Below are positions 31,305-39,960 of a stretch of DNA of 64,000 bases, in pieces. Source of the stretch: an uncultured Collinsella sp. (GTDB taxonomy: Bacteria; Actinomycetota; Coriobacteriia; Coriobacteriales; Coriobacteriaceae); NCBI GenBank assembly GCA_900762355.1, contig CAAFGE010000031.1, positions 1 to 64,000 of the forward strand, read 5' to 3'. Position numbers and translations under genes: made by a program. The notes under the pieces are model-generated. The model was not told where the DNA came from. It did not search any database and worked only from the letters and a program-made list of their open reading frames with translations. Position 1 is the stretch's first letter; each line of letters opens with the position of its first letter.

Positions 31305-32219
31305 CTACCAGCTGCTTTCTATTTCGCGAATCCTCTGGTAGAGCCAATCGTTTTGCGGCACTTGGATATCGTGTTTGGCGGCCAGGCGGCAAATGGTGCC
31401 CGCGAACTCCTCGACTTCGGTTTTTCGTTGTGCGATGCGGTCCTGCGCCATCGAGGGCATACCGGCGGGGTCGATTCCCTCGATGAGGTGCACCATTTGC
31501 GTCAGGTCTGCCTCGGTCAGCTCAACGCCCTCGGCGTTGGCAACCGCAAGCGTCTCGCGCATGGCGGAGACAAAACAGCGGCGCTGCTCGGAGCCCGGCT
31601 CCGTGGCGCTTCCGTAGGTCCCGCCGTAGGCCATGCAGGTCTGGTTGATGCCGTCGTTGAGCATGAGTTTGGCCCACATGCGATGTGCGATGTCGTGCTC
31701 GACGGTATGGGCGATGCCGCAACGCGTGTAGAGCTCGTCGATGGCGATAACGGTTGCGGGGTCGGTGCCCGCTGCCGCACCAAAGCGGATCTCGCCGGCA
31801 TTGGTATAGGTGAGCTCCCCGTTGAGGAATACGGCGTCCATGCCCTGGCAGATACCAAGGACGGTGTGCTCCCAGCCAAAGCGCTCGGCAATCTTCTCCT
31901 CGCTCGTGATGCCGTTGCACAGCGACGCGATCAGCGTGTCGGGTCCCACGACGCTTTCCAGGGTTTTGAGCGCCACATCGAGCCCGGTTGTCTTGACCGT
32001 GAGGATGACCAGGTCGACGGGCGTCGCCTCGCTCGCGCGGACGGACTTGAGCGCGCAGGGCTTGCCGTTGACGGTGAGCGCATCACCCGCGTGGCGCTCA
32101 AAGCGCGCGTCGTCCATAACGTATTCGACGGCGTCGTTGCCGAGCGCTTGGGCGATCATGCTGCCGTAGAGCAGGCCCACGCCGCCCTTGCCGATGAAGG
32201 CGACCTTGTTGATCTGCAT
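31305..32219 (-). CDS. Ketopantoate reductase-family (PanE/ApbA) oxidoreductase
   Basis: The product of 304 residues has the NADPH-binding KVAFIGKGGVGLLYGSMIA at the N-terminus. VDLVILTVKTTGL contains the catalytic Lys region, SLCNGITSEEKI follows, and RMWAKLMLNDGINQTCM supplies the second Lys and Asn of the family. Members reduce 2-dehydropantoate to pantoate in CoA synthesis, or related 2-oxo acids. No other pantothenate gene is nearby, so the substrate is open. I chose ATG 32219, nine bases after GGGGAG. The upstream ATG at 32228 abuts that site. Confidence 0.85.
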   Translation of the reverse strand: MQINKVAFIGKGGVGLLYGSMIAQALGNDAVEYVMDDARFERHAGDALTVNGKPCALKSVRASEATPVDLVILTVKTTGLDVALKTLESVVGPDTLIASLCNGITSEEKIAERFGWEHTVLGICQGMDAVFLNGELTYTNAGEIRFGAAAGTDPATVIAIDELYTRCGIAHTVEHDIAHRMWAKLMLNDGINQTCMAYGGTYGSATEPGSEQRRCFVSAMRETLAVANAEGVELTEADLTQMVHLIEGIDPAGMPSMAQDRIAQRKTEVEEFAGTICRLAAKHDIQVPQNDWLYQRIREIESSW

Positions 32220-32235
32220 GTGAATCATCTCCCCA

Positions 32236-32263
32236 TAAAAAGGCGCCCGCGTATGGGGCGCCT
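32236..32263 (-). terminator. Terminator of the cyclase-family gene
   Basis: On the minus strand the stem AGGCGCCCC/GGGCGCCT is followed by TTTTTAT. It separates the cyclase-family gene from the reductase gene. Confidence 0.82.
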
Positions 32264-32336
32264 GATGGATTGTATGCCGCCGGGCCATGTCGCGTGCACC
32301 GGATGGCCGTATTTAGAAGAACAAACGCATGGGAAC

Positions 32337-33107
32337 TTATGACGCGGGGCAGACCGCAAAGACACGTGCGGGATATCCGACGCCATCACGCACCTTGGGG
32401 AAGGTGCAGAAGATGACGGCGTCCGTGGCGGGAAGCTCGTCTAGATGGTCCATGACCTCGATCTGATAGCGGTCGACCGAGAGGATGTACTGTTCGCCGG
32501 GGTAGGGGTAGGCGTCCTCACGCGTGGTCACGCTCGCCGGGTCGGTGTCAGCCGGCTCGTGGCCGATGGCGCCGATGTCGCGCTCTTCAACGAGCCACTT
32601 GATGGCGCCGAGGTCCCAGCCGGGGTAGTGGGGCTGGCCGTCCTCGTCCTTGTTCTCGAGGTCGGCGAGCTTGGACCAGTCGGAGCGGAAGGCGACGAAA
32701 GCGTCCTCGGGAATGCGACCGTGCTCATCCTCCCAGGCTTTGAGGTCCTCGATGGTCAGGATAAAGTCGGGATTCGCGGCGCACTCCTCATGCTTGTCGA
32801 TCACGCAGAGCGGATGCATAAACTCGATGGGTTCAATCTCTCCAAGGGAACGACCCTCGACATGGAAGTGGCGCGGCGCGTCGACGTGGGTGCCGTACTG
32901 CGAGGCGACCGAATACTGGAAGCAACGCATGGGCGCGAGCATGTCCTCGGGCGTGCCGGGCAGGTAGTCAAAGAGCTTGGTGGACTCAAATGGCTTAAAG
33001 CCAAACCAGTGCGGGGTGTCGCATGAGAGCGTGTGGGTGAGGTCGACCCAGCGATAATCGTTGCTTTTGAGCTGGGAGGCGAGGTTCCAAAGGTCGAGCG
33101 CGGGCAT
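32337..33107 (-). CDS. Cyclase-family protein (kynurenine formamidase-like)
   Basis: The product of 256 residues belongs to the metal-dependent family of kynurenine formamidase and polyketide-type cyclases. WVDLTHTLSCDTPHW is the N-terminal signature. SQYGTHVDAPRHFHVEGRSL contains the HxGTHxDxPxHF-type metal motif, with Tyr where His is usual before GTH. The C-terminal AVIFCTFPKVRDGVGYPARV closes the fold. It probably hydrolyses a cyclic or formyl amide. No tryptophan genes lie nearby. It is a single-gene unit. Confidence 0.85.
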   Translation of the reverse strand: MPALDLWNLASQLKSNDYRWVDLTHTLSCDTPHWFGFKPFESTKLFDYLPGTPEDMLAPMRCFQYSVASQYGTHVDAPRHFHVEGRSLGEIEPIEFMHPLCVIDKHEECAANPDFILTIEDLKAWEDEHGRIPEDAFVAFRSDWSKLADLENKDEDGQPHYPGWDLGAIKWLVEERDIGAIGHEPADTDPASVTTREDAYPYPGEQYILSVDRYQIEVMDHLDELPATDAVIFCTFPKVRDGVGYPARVFAVCPAS

Positions 33108-33270
33108 GGGCGGCTCCTTTCATCGGGCTTTTTGCTGATGTTAAAGCGGTGCCGTGACAGCTCGATTTCTGCTGCGTTACGATACGTTCTCGATTGCGAT
33201 TCCACGATGTTTCGGCCGCGTGACCATTGTGTTTCGTCTTGCCGGGGTGCTGATGGCGAAAGGAGGGGCC

Positions 33271-34461
33271 GTGCAATACCGCGTTGACCCCAAAAGTGGT
33301 AACCGAATATCCGCTCTGGGTCTGGGCTGCATGAGATTTCCCGGTGCGCCGGGACACCCCGATGCGAAGACATCCGATGCCATCATTTCCCGTGCGGTGG
33401 AGCAGGGGATTAATTATCTGGATACCGCGTATCTCTATCCCGGTAACGAGGTGTGCGTGGGCGCCTCACTTGAGCGCTTGGGGCTGCGCGACCGGGTGTT
33501 GCTGGCGACTAAGTTGCCGCACGCTTCGTGCAAATGTGCGGAGGATTTCGACCGCTTTTTTGACGAGCAGCTGCACCGTTTGCGGACCGACCATATTGAC
33601 TACTACCTTATGCACAACATCACCTCGCCCGCCCAGTGGGAGCGCGTGGTGGCGTTGGGCATCGAGGACTGGATTGCGCACCAAAAGGCTGCGGGGCGTA
33701 TTCGCCAGATAGGTTTTTCGTACCACGGCAGTGCGGCGGACTTCCTCACGATGCTTGACGCGTATGACTGGGATTTTTGCCAGATCCAGTACAACTACGC
33801 TGGAGAGCGCTACCAAGCGGGGACGGCGGGACTTATAGCAGCCGCCGAGCGCGGGCTCGCGGTGTTTGTGATGGAACCGCTTTTGGGTGGACGCCTGGCG
33901 GGCAAGCTGCCTCCGCGGGCCCGCGCCGCGCTCGATGACGTACGCGATCCGTACCTGAAGTCGCCGGCTGCTTGGGGCCTTTCGTGGGTGTGGAACCATC
34001 CTCAAGTCACGATGCTGCTTTCGGGCATGACCGATACCGCGCAGGTGGACGAGAACGCGGTGCTGGCGGATCGCGCGCTGCCGGATTCTATGACGACAGA
34101 GCAGCTCGATACCATCGCGCGTGTGCTAGGAGAGTTTGAGAAATCGAATCGCGTACCCTGTACGGGGTGCGGCTACTGCATGCCATGCCCCAAGGGCATC
34201 AATATTCCCGGCTGCTTTGCCGCCTACAACGCGAGTTACGCGCATAGTTGGTTTACGGGGCTGTCTCAATACTTTACGGCGAGCGCGGTGCGGACGAACG
34301 AGCCCAAGCTGGTGAGCAATTGCGTCAAGTGCGGCAAATGCGCACGTCACTGCCCGCAGCACATCGATATCCCCGGGCGCTTGGACGACGTACGCCGCCG
34401 TTTTCAGCCTGGCCCCGTGACGGCGGTGCTCAAGGCCTTCGGCAAAACGCGCTCCTCATGA
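33271..34461 (+). CDS. Aldo/keto reductase with C-terminal 4Fe-4S domain
   Basis: The product of 396 residues has an aldo/keto reductase barrel at residues 1-280 (ISALGLGCMRFPG, INYLDTAYLYPG with the catalytic Asp and Tyr, and TDHIDYYLMHN). A C-terminal ferredoxin part has CTGCGYCMPCPKGINIPGC and CVKCGKCARHCPQ. The combination is common in anaerobes, where electrons may come from ferredoxin as well as NAD(P)H. Start GTG 33271 has AAAGGAGG just upstream; longer in-frame starts lack such a site. The substrate is unknown. Confidence 0.88.
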   Translation: MQYRVDPKSGNRISALGLGCMRFPGAPGHPDAKTSDAIISRAVEQGINYLDTAYLYPGNEVCVGASLERLGLRDRVLLATKLPHASCKCAEDFDRFFDEQLHRLRTDHIDYYLMHNITSPAQWERVVALGIEDWIAHQKAAGRIRQIGFSYHGSAADFLTMLDAYDWDFCQIQYNYAGERYQAGTAGLIAAAERGLAVFVMEPLLGGRLAGKLPPRARAALDDVRDPYLKSPAAWGLSWVWNHPQVTMLLSGMTDTAQVDENAVLADRALPDSMTTEQLDTIARVLGEFEKSNRVPCTGCGYCMPCPKGINIPGCFAAYNASYAHSWFTGLSQYFTASAVRTNEPKLVSNCVKCGKCARHCPQHIDIPGRLDDVRRRFQPGPVTAVLKAFGKTRSS

Positions 34462-34473
34462 CCCTTTTATAAC

Positions 34474-34536
34474 TTGCGGTGGAATAGTTCCTGTTTGCGG
34501 CAGAATGGGGCTTAAACAGGAACTATTCCACCGCAA
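34474..34536. repeat. Long hairpin, copy A of a repeated pair
   Basis: Arms of 23 bp (34474-34496/34514-34536) are perfectly complementary. The outer part TTGCGGTGGAATA and the preceding CCCTTTTATAAC recur at 35640-35702, while the core differs. It is followed after 9 bases by the Shine-Dalgarno region of the next gene. Confidence 0.9.
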
Positions 34537-34551
34537 CTGAAGGGGGCTGTC

Positions 34552-35571
34552 GTGGGCTATCGGGATTCATGTGATGATTTGCGTGAGGTTCGTTGGGGCG
34601 TTTTGGGCGCTGGGCACATTTCGCATCGATTTGCATCGTCGCTCAAGAAGGTCGACGAGGCACGGCTGGTGGCTGCGGCCGGCCGCACTCCTGCACATGT
34701 CGAGGAATTTTGCCGAGCGTTTTCGATCGATGCTGCGCATGGCCATGCCTCGGTCGACGATAACGGCGATGCGGCTTATGACGCGATGATTGCCGACCCC
34801 GATGTCGACGTAATCTACTTGGCTCTTCCGCATGGCATGCATACGCGTTGGGCCTGTCGCGCGCTGCGTGCCGGAAAGGCCGTGCTGTGCGAAAAGCCGG
34901 CCGTTTTGAGTGAGGAAGAGGCTCTCTCGATTGCCTCCACCTCTCGCGAGCGCGGCGTGCTGTTTATGGAGGCGATGAAGAATCGGTTTTGCCCGATGCG
35001 CACTCGCGTGAAAGACTTGCTTGCGTCGGGCGAGCTTGGCCGTATTGTCTCGATTGAAAGCGTGCAAAAGCTCGATTACGGCGAGTCTCCTTCGGGCTAT
35101 CTGCTTGATCCGTTGCAGGGCGGCTGTCTATATGACATGGGCTGCTATACAGTCGGTTGGTTTGAGGATTTACTCGCGGGCGCTTGCGAGGTTTCGTCCC
35201 GTGAAGTTCGCTGGCGTGACGTATCGGGCGGTCGCGTCGATTGGGCCGACGAGATCCATATGAGCGTCGGCGGTATACCCATTCATATGGTGTGCGACGG
35301 CAAAGCAACATATGAAAGCCGCTTAACGATTGCCTGTGAGCGGGGCTCGTTGGAAATCGAGCGGCTCCATCGCCCCGAGCTCGCTCATGTGAAGTATTCC
35401 GACGGTCGAGTCCTCGAAATCGATGCACCATTTGAAGTCGATGATTTTTACGGCGAAGCTTCGCATGCTACCCAGCTCGTCCGGGCGGGGAAACTCGAAA
35501 GCCCCATCATGTCCCTATCCGCCACACAGCGCTGTGCGCACATCATCGATGCGATTCGCTTGAAACTTTAG
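34552..35571 (+). CDS. Gfo/Idh/MocA-family oxidoreductase (second)
   Basis: The product of 339 residues has a Rossmann domain with VRWGVLGAGHISHRFASSL and AVLCEKPAVLSEEEAL containing the catalytic EKP Lys. The C-terminal GGCLYDMGCYTVGW is the family's GGxLxDxGxY block. It resembles dihydrodiol/xylose dehydrogenase-type members that act on sugars. The start is GTG 34552 after AAGGGGG. It stands between the two related hairpins and seems to be its own unit. Confidence 0.88.
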   Translation: MGYRDSCDDLREVRWGVLGAGHISHRFASSLKKVDEARLVAAAGRTPAHVEEFCRAFSIDAAHGHASVDDNGDAAYDAMIADPDVDVIYLALPHGMHTRWACRALRAGKAVLCEKPAVLSEEEALSIASTSRERGVLFMEAMKNRFCPMRTRVKDLLASGELGRIVSIESVQKLDYGESPSGYLLDPLQGGCLYDMGCYTVGWFEDLLAGACEVSSREVRWRDVSGGRVDWADEIHMSVGGIPIHMVCDGKATYESRLTIACERGSLEIERLHRPELAHVKYSDGRVLEIDAPFEVDDFYGEASHATQLVRAGKLESPIMSLSATQRCAHIIDAIRLKL

Positions 35572-35639
35572 GGCGTGGGGCATGGCGCCAACGTCTGGAA
35601 TGCCTTGGAGGCCTTTGCCCCTGATGCCCCTTTTATAAC

Positions 35640-35702
35640 TTGCGGTGGAATACGGTCTGTTTGCGCCAAAATAAGGCACCAATAGACCGTATTTCACCGC
35701 AA
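35640..35702. repeat. Long hairpin, copy B of a repeated pair
   Basis: Arms 35640-35663 and 35680-35702 pair over about 20 positions. Two of them are G-U in the plus-strand RNA and would be A-C on the other strand. The ends and upstream CCCCTTTTATAAC match copy A at 34474. Confidence 0.85.
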
Positions 35703-35723
35703 CTGATGAGGAGGGAGCTGGAG

Positions 35724-36590
35724 ATGCTGACGATCGGGTGTCATCTTTCGACGACGAAGGGCTATCGGGCAATGGGGGAGACGGCGTTGTCCATTGGCGC
35801 CAATACCTTTGCGTTCTTTACGCGCAACCCGCGCGGTGGCAAGGCAAAAGACCTTGACATAGATGACGTGGCGGCCCTGCGCGAGCTTATGGCGCAAAAC
35901 GACTTTGGACCGCTCGTGGCTCATGCCCCGTATACCTATAACCCCTGCTCAACCAAAGAGCGGGCGCGCGAGTTTGCCCTGGAGGCCATGGCAGAGGACC
36001 TGCGGCGCATGGAGGCGCTGCCCGGCAACTACTACAACTTCCATCCCGGTGCGCATGTGGGGCAGGGCTCCGACGCCGGCATTCAGATGATTGTCGACAC
36101 CCTGTGCCAGGTGATGTTTGAGGGCCAGCAGACGACGGTGCTGCTCGAGACCATGGCCGGCAAGGGTACCGAGGTGGGCCGCAGCTTTGAGGAACTGGCG
36201 TGCATTATCGAGGGCGTTGCCGCCAAGTGCCCAGAGCTGTCCGATAAGCTGGGCGTTTGTTTGGACACCTGCCATGTGAGCGATGCCGGCTACGACATCA
36301 TCCATGATCTGGACGGCGTACTCGACGAGTTCGACCGCGTGGTGGGTATCGATCGCTTGCACGCCGTACACATCAACGATTCGAAGAACCCTTGTGGCGC
36401 CCATAAAGATCGTCACGAGTGCATCGGCAAGGGGTACCTTGGCAGCGAGGAATTTGGTGGCGGTATGCAGGTTATGCAGAATATTGTATCGAATGGCCAC
36501 TTGCGTTCGCTTCCGTTTATTTTGGAGACTCCGAACGAACTTGCAGGTTATGCAGCTGAAATTAGACTATTAAGGTCATTGCAGCAGTAA
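35724..36590 (+). CDS. nfo: Endonuclease IV (AP endonuclease family 2)
   Basis: The product of 288 residues cuts DNA at abasic sites in base-excision repair. The TIM-barrel zinc ligands lie in VAHAPYTYNPCS, YYNFHPGAHVGQG, VLLETMAGKGTEVG, VCLDTCHVSDAGYD and AVHINDSKNPCGAHKDRHE, which together form the three-zinc centre. The length is normal. ATG 35724 follows GGAGGGAGCTGGAG. The repeated hairpin (copy B) lies just upstream. Confidence 0.95.
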   Translation: MLTIGCHLSTTKGYRAMGETALSIGANTFAFFTRNPRGGKAKDLDIDDVAALRELMAQNDFGPLVAHAPYTYNPCSTKERAREFALEAMAEDLRRMEALPGNYYNFHPGAHVGQGSDAGIQMIVDTLCQVMFEGQQTTVLLETMAGKGTEVGRSFEELACIIEGVAAKCPELSDKLGVCLDTCHVSDAGYDIIHDLDGVLDEFDRVVGIDRLHAVHINDSKNPCGAHKDRHECIGKGYLGSEEFGGGMQVMQNIVSNGHLRSLPFILETPNELAGYAAEIRLLRSLQQ

Positions 36591-36651
36591 TGACTGTCAC
36601 AAAGTGGAGTATTCCATTCACGTTATGGGTTTGTTTCAATCAGTTTTCTCA

Positions 36652-36680
36652 TTGCAGATTCGTAATTCCGGGTGCATAAT
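36652..36680 (+). promoter_or_regulatory. Promoter of the amino-acid ABC transporter
   Basis: TTGCAG (36652-36657) and CATAAT (36675-36680) are 17 bases apart, about 50 bases before the start of the binding-protein gene. Confidence 0.75.
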
Positions 36681-36737
36681 AGCCAACAGTTTTTGCAGAC
36701 CTCTGAATCAAACGAGGTCACCGGAAGGAGACTGATT

Positions 36738-37598
36738 ATGAAGCTGAAGAAGCTTGGCGCATTTGCCGCCACGGGTGCTATGGCGCTCGCCCTTGCTCTG
36801 ACGGGCTGCGGTTCGTCCAACGCCACCTCTGGTTCTGATGCCGGTTCCAGCAGCTCTGACGACGCTAAGGTCGAGAAGGTCGACGGCTCCAAGGAGTACG
36901 CGCTCGTCAAGGACGGCACGCTGACCGTCGGCACCTCTGCCGAGTACGCGCCGTTTGAGTACAAGGATGACAACGGCGACTACCAGGGCTTTGACCTTGA
37001 GCTCATCAAGGCTATCGGTGACAAGCTGGGTCTGGATGTCGAGTACGTCAACAATGACTTTGACACGCTGGTTCCGGGCGTCGCTTCGGGCGCCAAGTAT
37101 GACGTTTCCATCGCGGCTATCACCGACACGCCCGAGCGTGAGAAGGAAGTCACTTTCTCTGATTCCTACTACATGGACGATCAGGCTATCGTGACCAAGG
37201 TCGATAACACCGACATCACGGCCGACAACTACAGCGAGAAGCTCAACAACGCCGACGCTACCATCATCGTCCAGTCTGGCTCGACCGCCGAGGCCTTTGC
37301 CCAGGAGAACTTCCCCAAGGCCAAGATTGTTCCCTACAAGGACGCCACCGAGTGCTTCAGCGCCCTGCAGTCCGATAAGGGTGACGCCGTGGTGACCAAC
37401 CGCTCCGTCGCCAGCCAGCTGACCGCCGAGCAGTTCAACACCTGCCAGACCATCAAGCAGATCAGCACCGGCGAAGAGTACGCCATCGCCATCAACCAGG
37501 GCAACACCAAGCTCAAGGACGACATCAACCAGGCCATCAAGGACCTGACCGACGACGGTACCGTCGACGCCCTCATGGCTAAGTACAATATCAAGTAA
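36738..37598 (+). CDS. Polar amino-acid ABC transporter, substrate-binding lipoprotein
   Basis: The product of 286 residues is exported and lipid-anchored. KLKKLGAFAATGAMALALAL is followed by the lipobox LTGC at about residue 25 and a Ser/Gly-rich linker. From residue 60 it is a family 3 binding protein: GTSAEYAPFEYKDDNGDYQG is the signature, then VASGAKYDVSIAAITDTPER. It captures a polar amino acid. GGAAGGAG precedes the ATG. The permease and ATPase genes follow. A terminator in the gap should make this subunit more abundant than the others. Confidence 0.93.
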   Translation: MKLKKLGAFAATGAMALALALTGCGSSNATSGSDAGSSSSDDAKVEKVDGSKEYALVKDGTLTVGTSAEYAPFEYKDDNGDYQGFDLELIKAIGDKLGLDVEYVNNDFDTLVPGVASGAKYDVSIAAITDTPEREKEVTFSDSYYMDDQAIVTKVDNTDITADNYSEKLNNADATIIVQSGSTAEAFAQENFPKAKIVPYKDATECFSALQSDKGDAVVTNRSVASQLTAEQFNTCQTIKQISTGEEYAIAINQGNTKLKDDINQAIKDLTDDGTVDALMAKYNIK

Positions 37599-37620
37599 AA
37601 TAACTACTTGATTGCGCGCG

Positions 37621-37652
37621 GGCCCTTTCCGTTTTGGCGGAAAGGGCCTTTG
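37621..37652 (+). terminator. Intercistronic hairpin after the binding-protein gene
   Basis: GGCCCTTTCCG (37621-37631) pairs with CGGAAAGGGCC (37638-37648), followed by TTTG. It probably reduces transcription of the permease genes. Confidence 0.75.
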
Positions 37653-37716
37653 CGCTTCTCTTGACGGAGAGCGTTTCCGTCTCGTTTTGCCGGCAACTTC
37701 TACGATAGGAGCCACC

Positions 37717-39078
37717 TTGTCTCGACTGAACAAAGGGGCCGCGGAGCAGCGTTTTCCACTGCCCTCGATGCTCCAAAAGCTGGCCTGTGCCCTGGCTGTG
37801 GCGCTCGCCCTGGTATGCGCGGGGGCCTGCGTGCCCACGACCGCCCAGGCGCTTGAGACCGCAAAGATTACCGCCCGACCCAATACCGGTTCGGGTAGCG
37901 ATGTGGTCGGCGGCACCGAGACGCGCATCACTTGGGAAGTTCAGGCCGATGCCGACGAGGAGCTGAGCGGTCTTTCGCTGACGTTTGTCGACGGCACGAC
38001 GTTTGGTACCGATGACACGCGATTGACGATGCTCTCGGGCGAGGACCTCATGGATCGTACGCCCATGAAGCCCACGTGCAAGGCTGACGGTCAGACGCTC
38101 AAGATCGATTTTGGTGAGACGGCGCCCGCCGGCGGTTATTTCCGTGTCGAGGTCTACGGCGTGACCTTCCCCGTCGAGGGCGGCGACGAGGCCTTTAGCG
38201 GCACCTACACTTTGGCCGATGGTTCGACCAAGAAGATCTCCAAGATTCCGTCGGTGGAGATCAAGGGCGTGACGGCATTCGATAACTTCCTGGCCGACCT
38301 TAAGGAGCAGCCGTGGGTCGAGGCATGGAATTCCAACATGTTCCTTCGCCTGTTCCTGAACCCGGTCATTTTGGTCCAGAGCCTGCCGATCGTCTTCAAA
38401 GGCTTCCTCATGTCGCTCTCGATCGTGCTCGTGGCGTTTCCGCTGGCAATTCCCTTCGGTTTCGCCCTGTCGCTCATGCGCATCTCCAAGTCGCGCATCC
38501 TGCGTTGCCTTGCCGGTATCTATGTGAATATCATTCGCGGTACGCCGGCGTTCCTGCAGATCTACATCGCGTTCTTTGGCCTGCCGCTGGCCGGCGTCAA
38601 GGTTGACGACTATGTGCTGGGCGTCATCGTCATGGCCATGAACTCGTCCGCCTACCTGTGCGAGATCTTCCGTGCCGGTATTCAGTCGATCCCCAAGGGC
38701 CAGAACGAGGCTGCGCGCTCGCTGGGCATGAACGCCTTCCAGACGCTGCTCTACGTTATGATTCCGCAGACGTTCCGCAATGTCCTGCCAACGTTGACCA
38801 GTGAGTTCATCCTGCTTTACAAGGATACGTCGCTGCTCGCGGCCGTGGGCGTGGTCGAGATCGTCATGAACGCCCGCACCATCGTGGCCACGACGGGCTC
38901 TATTACACCGTACGTGGTTGCCGCCCTGTTCTATCTGGTCATCACCCTGCCGCTCGCTCGCTTGGTGAGCGGTCTTGAGGCGAGGCTTTTGGGCACGGCC
39001 GAGACCAAGAAGAAGCGTCCCGCCAAGAGCGCCGGACAGGTTGTCGCGACGCCCGCCGATCACATCGCCGGTCTGTAA
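37717..39078 (+). CDS. Amino-acid ABC permease with N-terminal extracellular domain
   Basis: The product has 453 residues. Residues 15-45 form a signal-like hydrophobic segment. Residues 45-190 are a beta-rich, acidic domain outside the membrane with no family that I recognise. From residue 210 on it is a HisM-type permease (GTPAFLQIYIAFFGLPLAG) with the cytoplasmic EAA loop GQNEAARSLGMNAFQTLLYV that contacts the ATPase. Ordinary permeases of this class have about 220 residues, so the extra domain is a fusion. The start is TTG 37717, five bases after TAGGAG. It is 12 bases upstream of the ATPase gene. Confidence 0.88.
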   Translation: MSRLNKGAAEQRFPLPSMLQKLACALAVALALVCAGACVPTTAQALETAKITARPNTGSGSDVVGGTETRITWEVQADADEELSGLSLTFVDGTTFGTDDTRLTMLSGEDLMDRTPMKPTCKADGQTLKIDFGETAPAGGYFRVEVYGVTFPVEGGDEAFSGTYTLADGSTKKISKIPSVEIKGVTAFDNFLADLKEQPWVEAWNSNMFLRLFLNPVILVQSLPIVFKGFLMSLSIVLVAFPLAIPFGFALSLMRISKSRILRCLAGIYVNIIRGTPAFLQIYIAFFGLPLAGVKVDDYVLGVIVMAMNSSAYLCEIFRAGIQSIPKGQNEAARSLGMNAFQTLLYVMIPQTFRNVLPTLTSEFILLYKDTSLLAAVGVVEIVMNARTIVATTGSITPYVVAALFYLVITLPLARLVSGLEARLLGTAETKKKRPAKSAGQVVATPADHIAGL

Positions 39079-39090
39079 GGAGGTCCTATC

Positions 39091-39843
39091 ATGAGCGAAA
39101 CCAATAACTCGAACGAGGTCGTCGTCAGTATCAAGAACCTCCAGAAGGCCTTTGGCGACAACGTGGTCCTGCGCGATATCGATCTGGATGTGCACAAGGG
39201 TGAGGTCGTTGTGGTCTTGGGCCCCTCGGGCTCGGGCAAGTCGACGATGCTTCGCTGCATCAACCGTCTGGAGCATCCCACGAGTGGCTCGATTGTCGTT
39301 GAGGGCGTGGACGTGTGCGCCAAGGGTGTCGACCTTAACAAGGTACGTACGCATCTGGGTATGGTGTTCCAGCAGTTCAATTTGTTCCCGCACCTCTCAG
39401 TCAAAAAGAACGTCATGCTCGCGCAGCAGAAGGTACTCAAGCGCAGCAAGGAAGAGGCCGAGAAGATTGCCGTCGAGGAGCTGACCAAGGTCGGTCTTGC
39501 CGAGCGTATCGACTTTATGCCGAGCCAGCTCTCGGGCGGCCAGCAGCAGCGCGTTGCCATCGCTCGCGCCCTGTCGATGAACCCGCACGTCATGCTCTTT
39601 GACGAGGCCACCTCGGCGCTCGACCCCGAGCTCGTGCGCGACGTCCTGGGCGTCATGCGCGACTTGGCGCGCGACGGCATGACCATGATCGTCGTGACGC
39701 ACGAGATGGGCTTTGCCCGCGATGTCGCCGACCGCGTCGTCTTTATGGACGGCGGCGTCATTGTGGAAGAGGGTACGCCGAGTGAGGTCTTCGACCACCC
39801 CAAGAGCGAGCGCACCAAGGCGTTCTTGGGCAATATCTCGTAG
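39091..39843 (+). CDS. Amino-acid ABC transporter ATP-binding protein
   Basis: The product of 250 residues is a GlnQ/HisP-type ATPase. VLGPSGSGKSTMLRC is the Walker A, LSGGQQQRVAIARAL the ABC signature, MLFDEATSALDPE the Walker B, and IVVTHEMGFARDVAD the switch His. It powers the permease encoded just upstream. AAGGAGG precedes ATG 39091. A strong bidirectional terminator follows. Confidence 0.95.
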   Translation: MSETNNSNEVVVSIKNLQKAFGDNVVLRDIDLDVHKGEVVVVLGPSGSGKSTMLRCINRLEHPTSGSIVVEGVDVCAKGVDLNKVRTHLGMVFQQFNLFPHLSVKKNVMLAQQKVLKRSKEEAEKIAVEELTKVGLAERIDFMPSQLSGGQQQRVAIARALSMNPHVMLFDEATSALDPELVRDVLGVMRDLARDGMTMIVVTHEMGFARDVADRVVFMDGGVIVEEGTPSEVFDHPKSERTKAFLGNIS

Positions 39844-39866
39844 CCGGTTGATGTAACTGCCGTTAT

Positions 39867-39908
39867 AAAAGAGCGGGGGCTGGACTTGAATCCAGCCCCC
39901 GCTCTTTT
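39867..39908. terminator. Bidirectional terminator
   Basis: A perfect 18-bp stem starting AAAAGAGCGG (39867-39884/39891-39908) has A-runs and T-runs on either side, so it can serve the ABC operon and the opposing flavodoxin operon. Confidence 0.92.
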
Positions 39909-39960
39909 GTAGGGATGAGGATGCGCTTTGATGCAGACTCTTTTGGAGGTCCTGGGTTCG

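Noticed and set aside
37591..39393. 600-residue minus-strand open frame opposite the ABC permease
   Set aside because: It mirrors the G+C-rich permease and ATPase genes, with no motif and no ribosome site. Similar mirror frames lie opposite pgi (44519-46270) and ettA (61749-63557).
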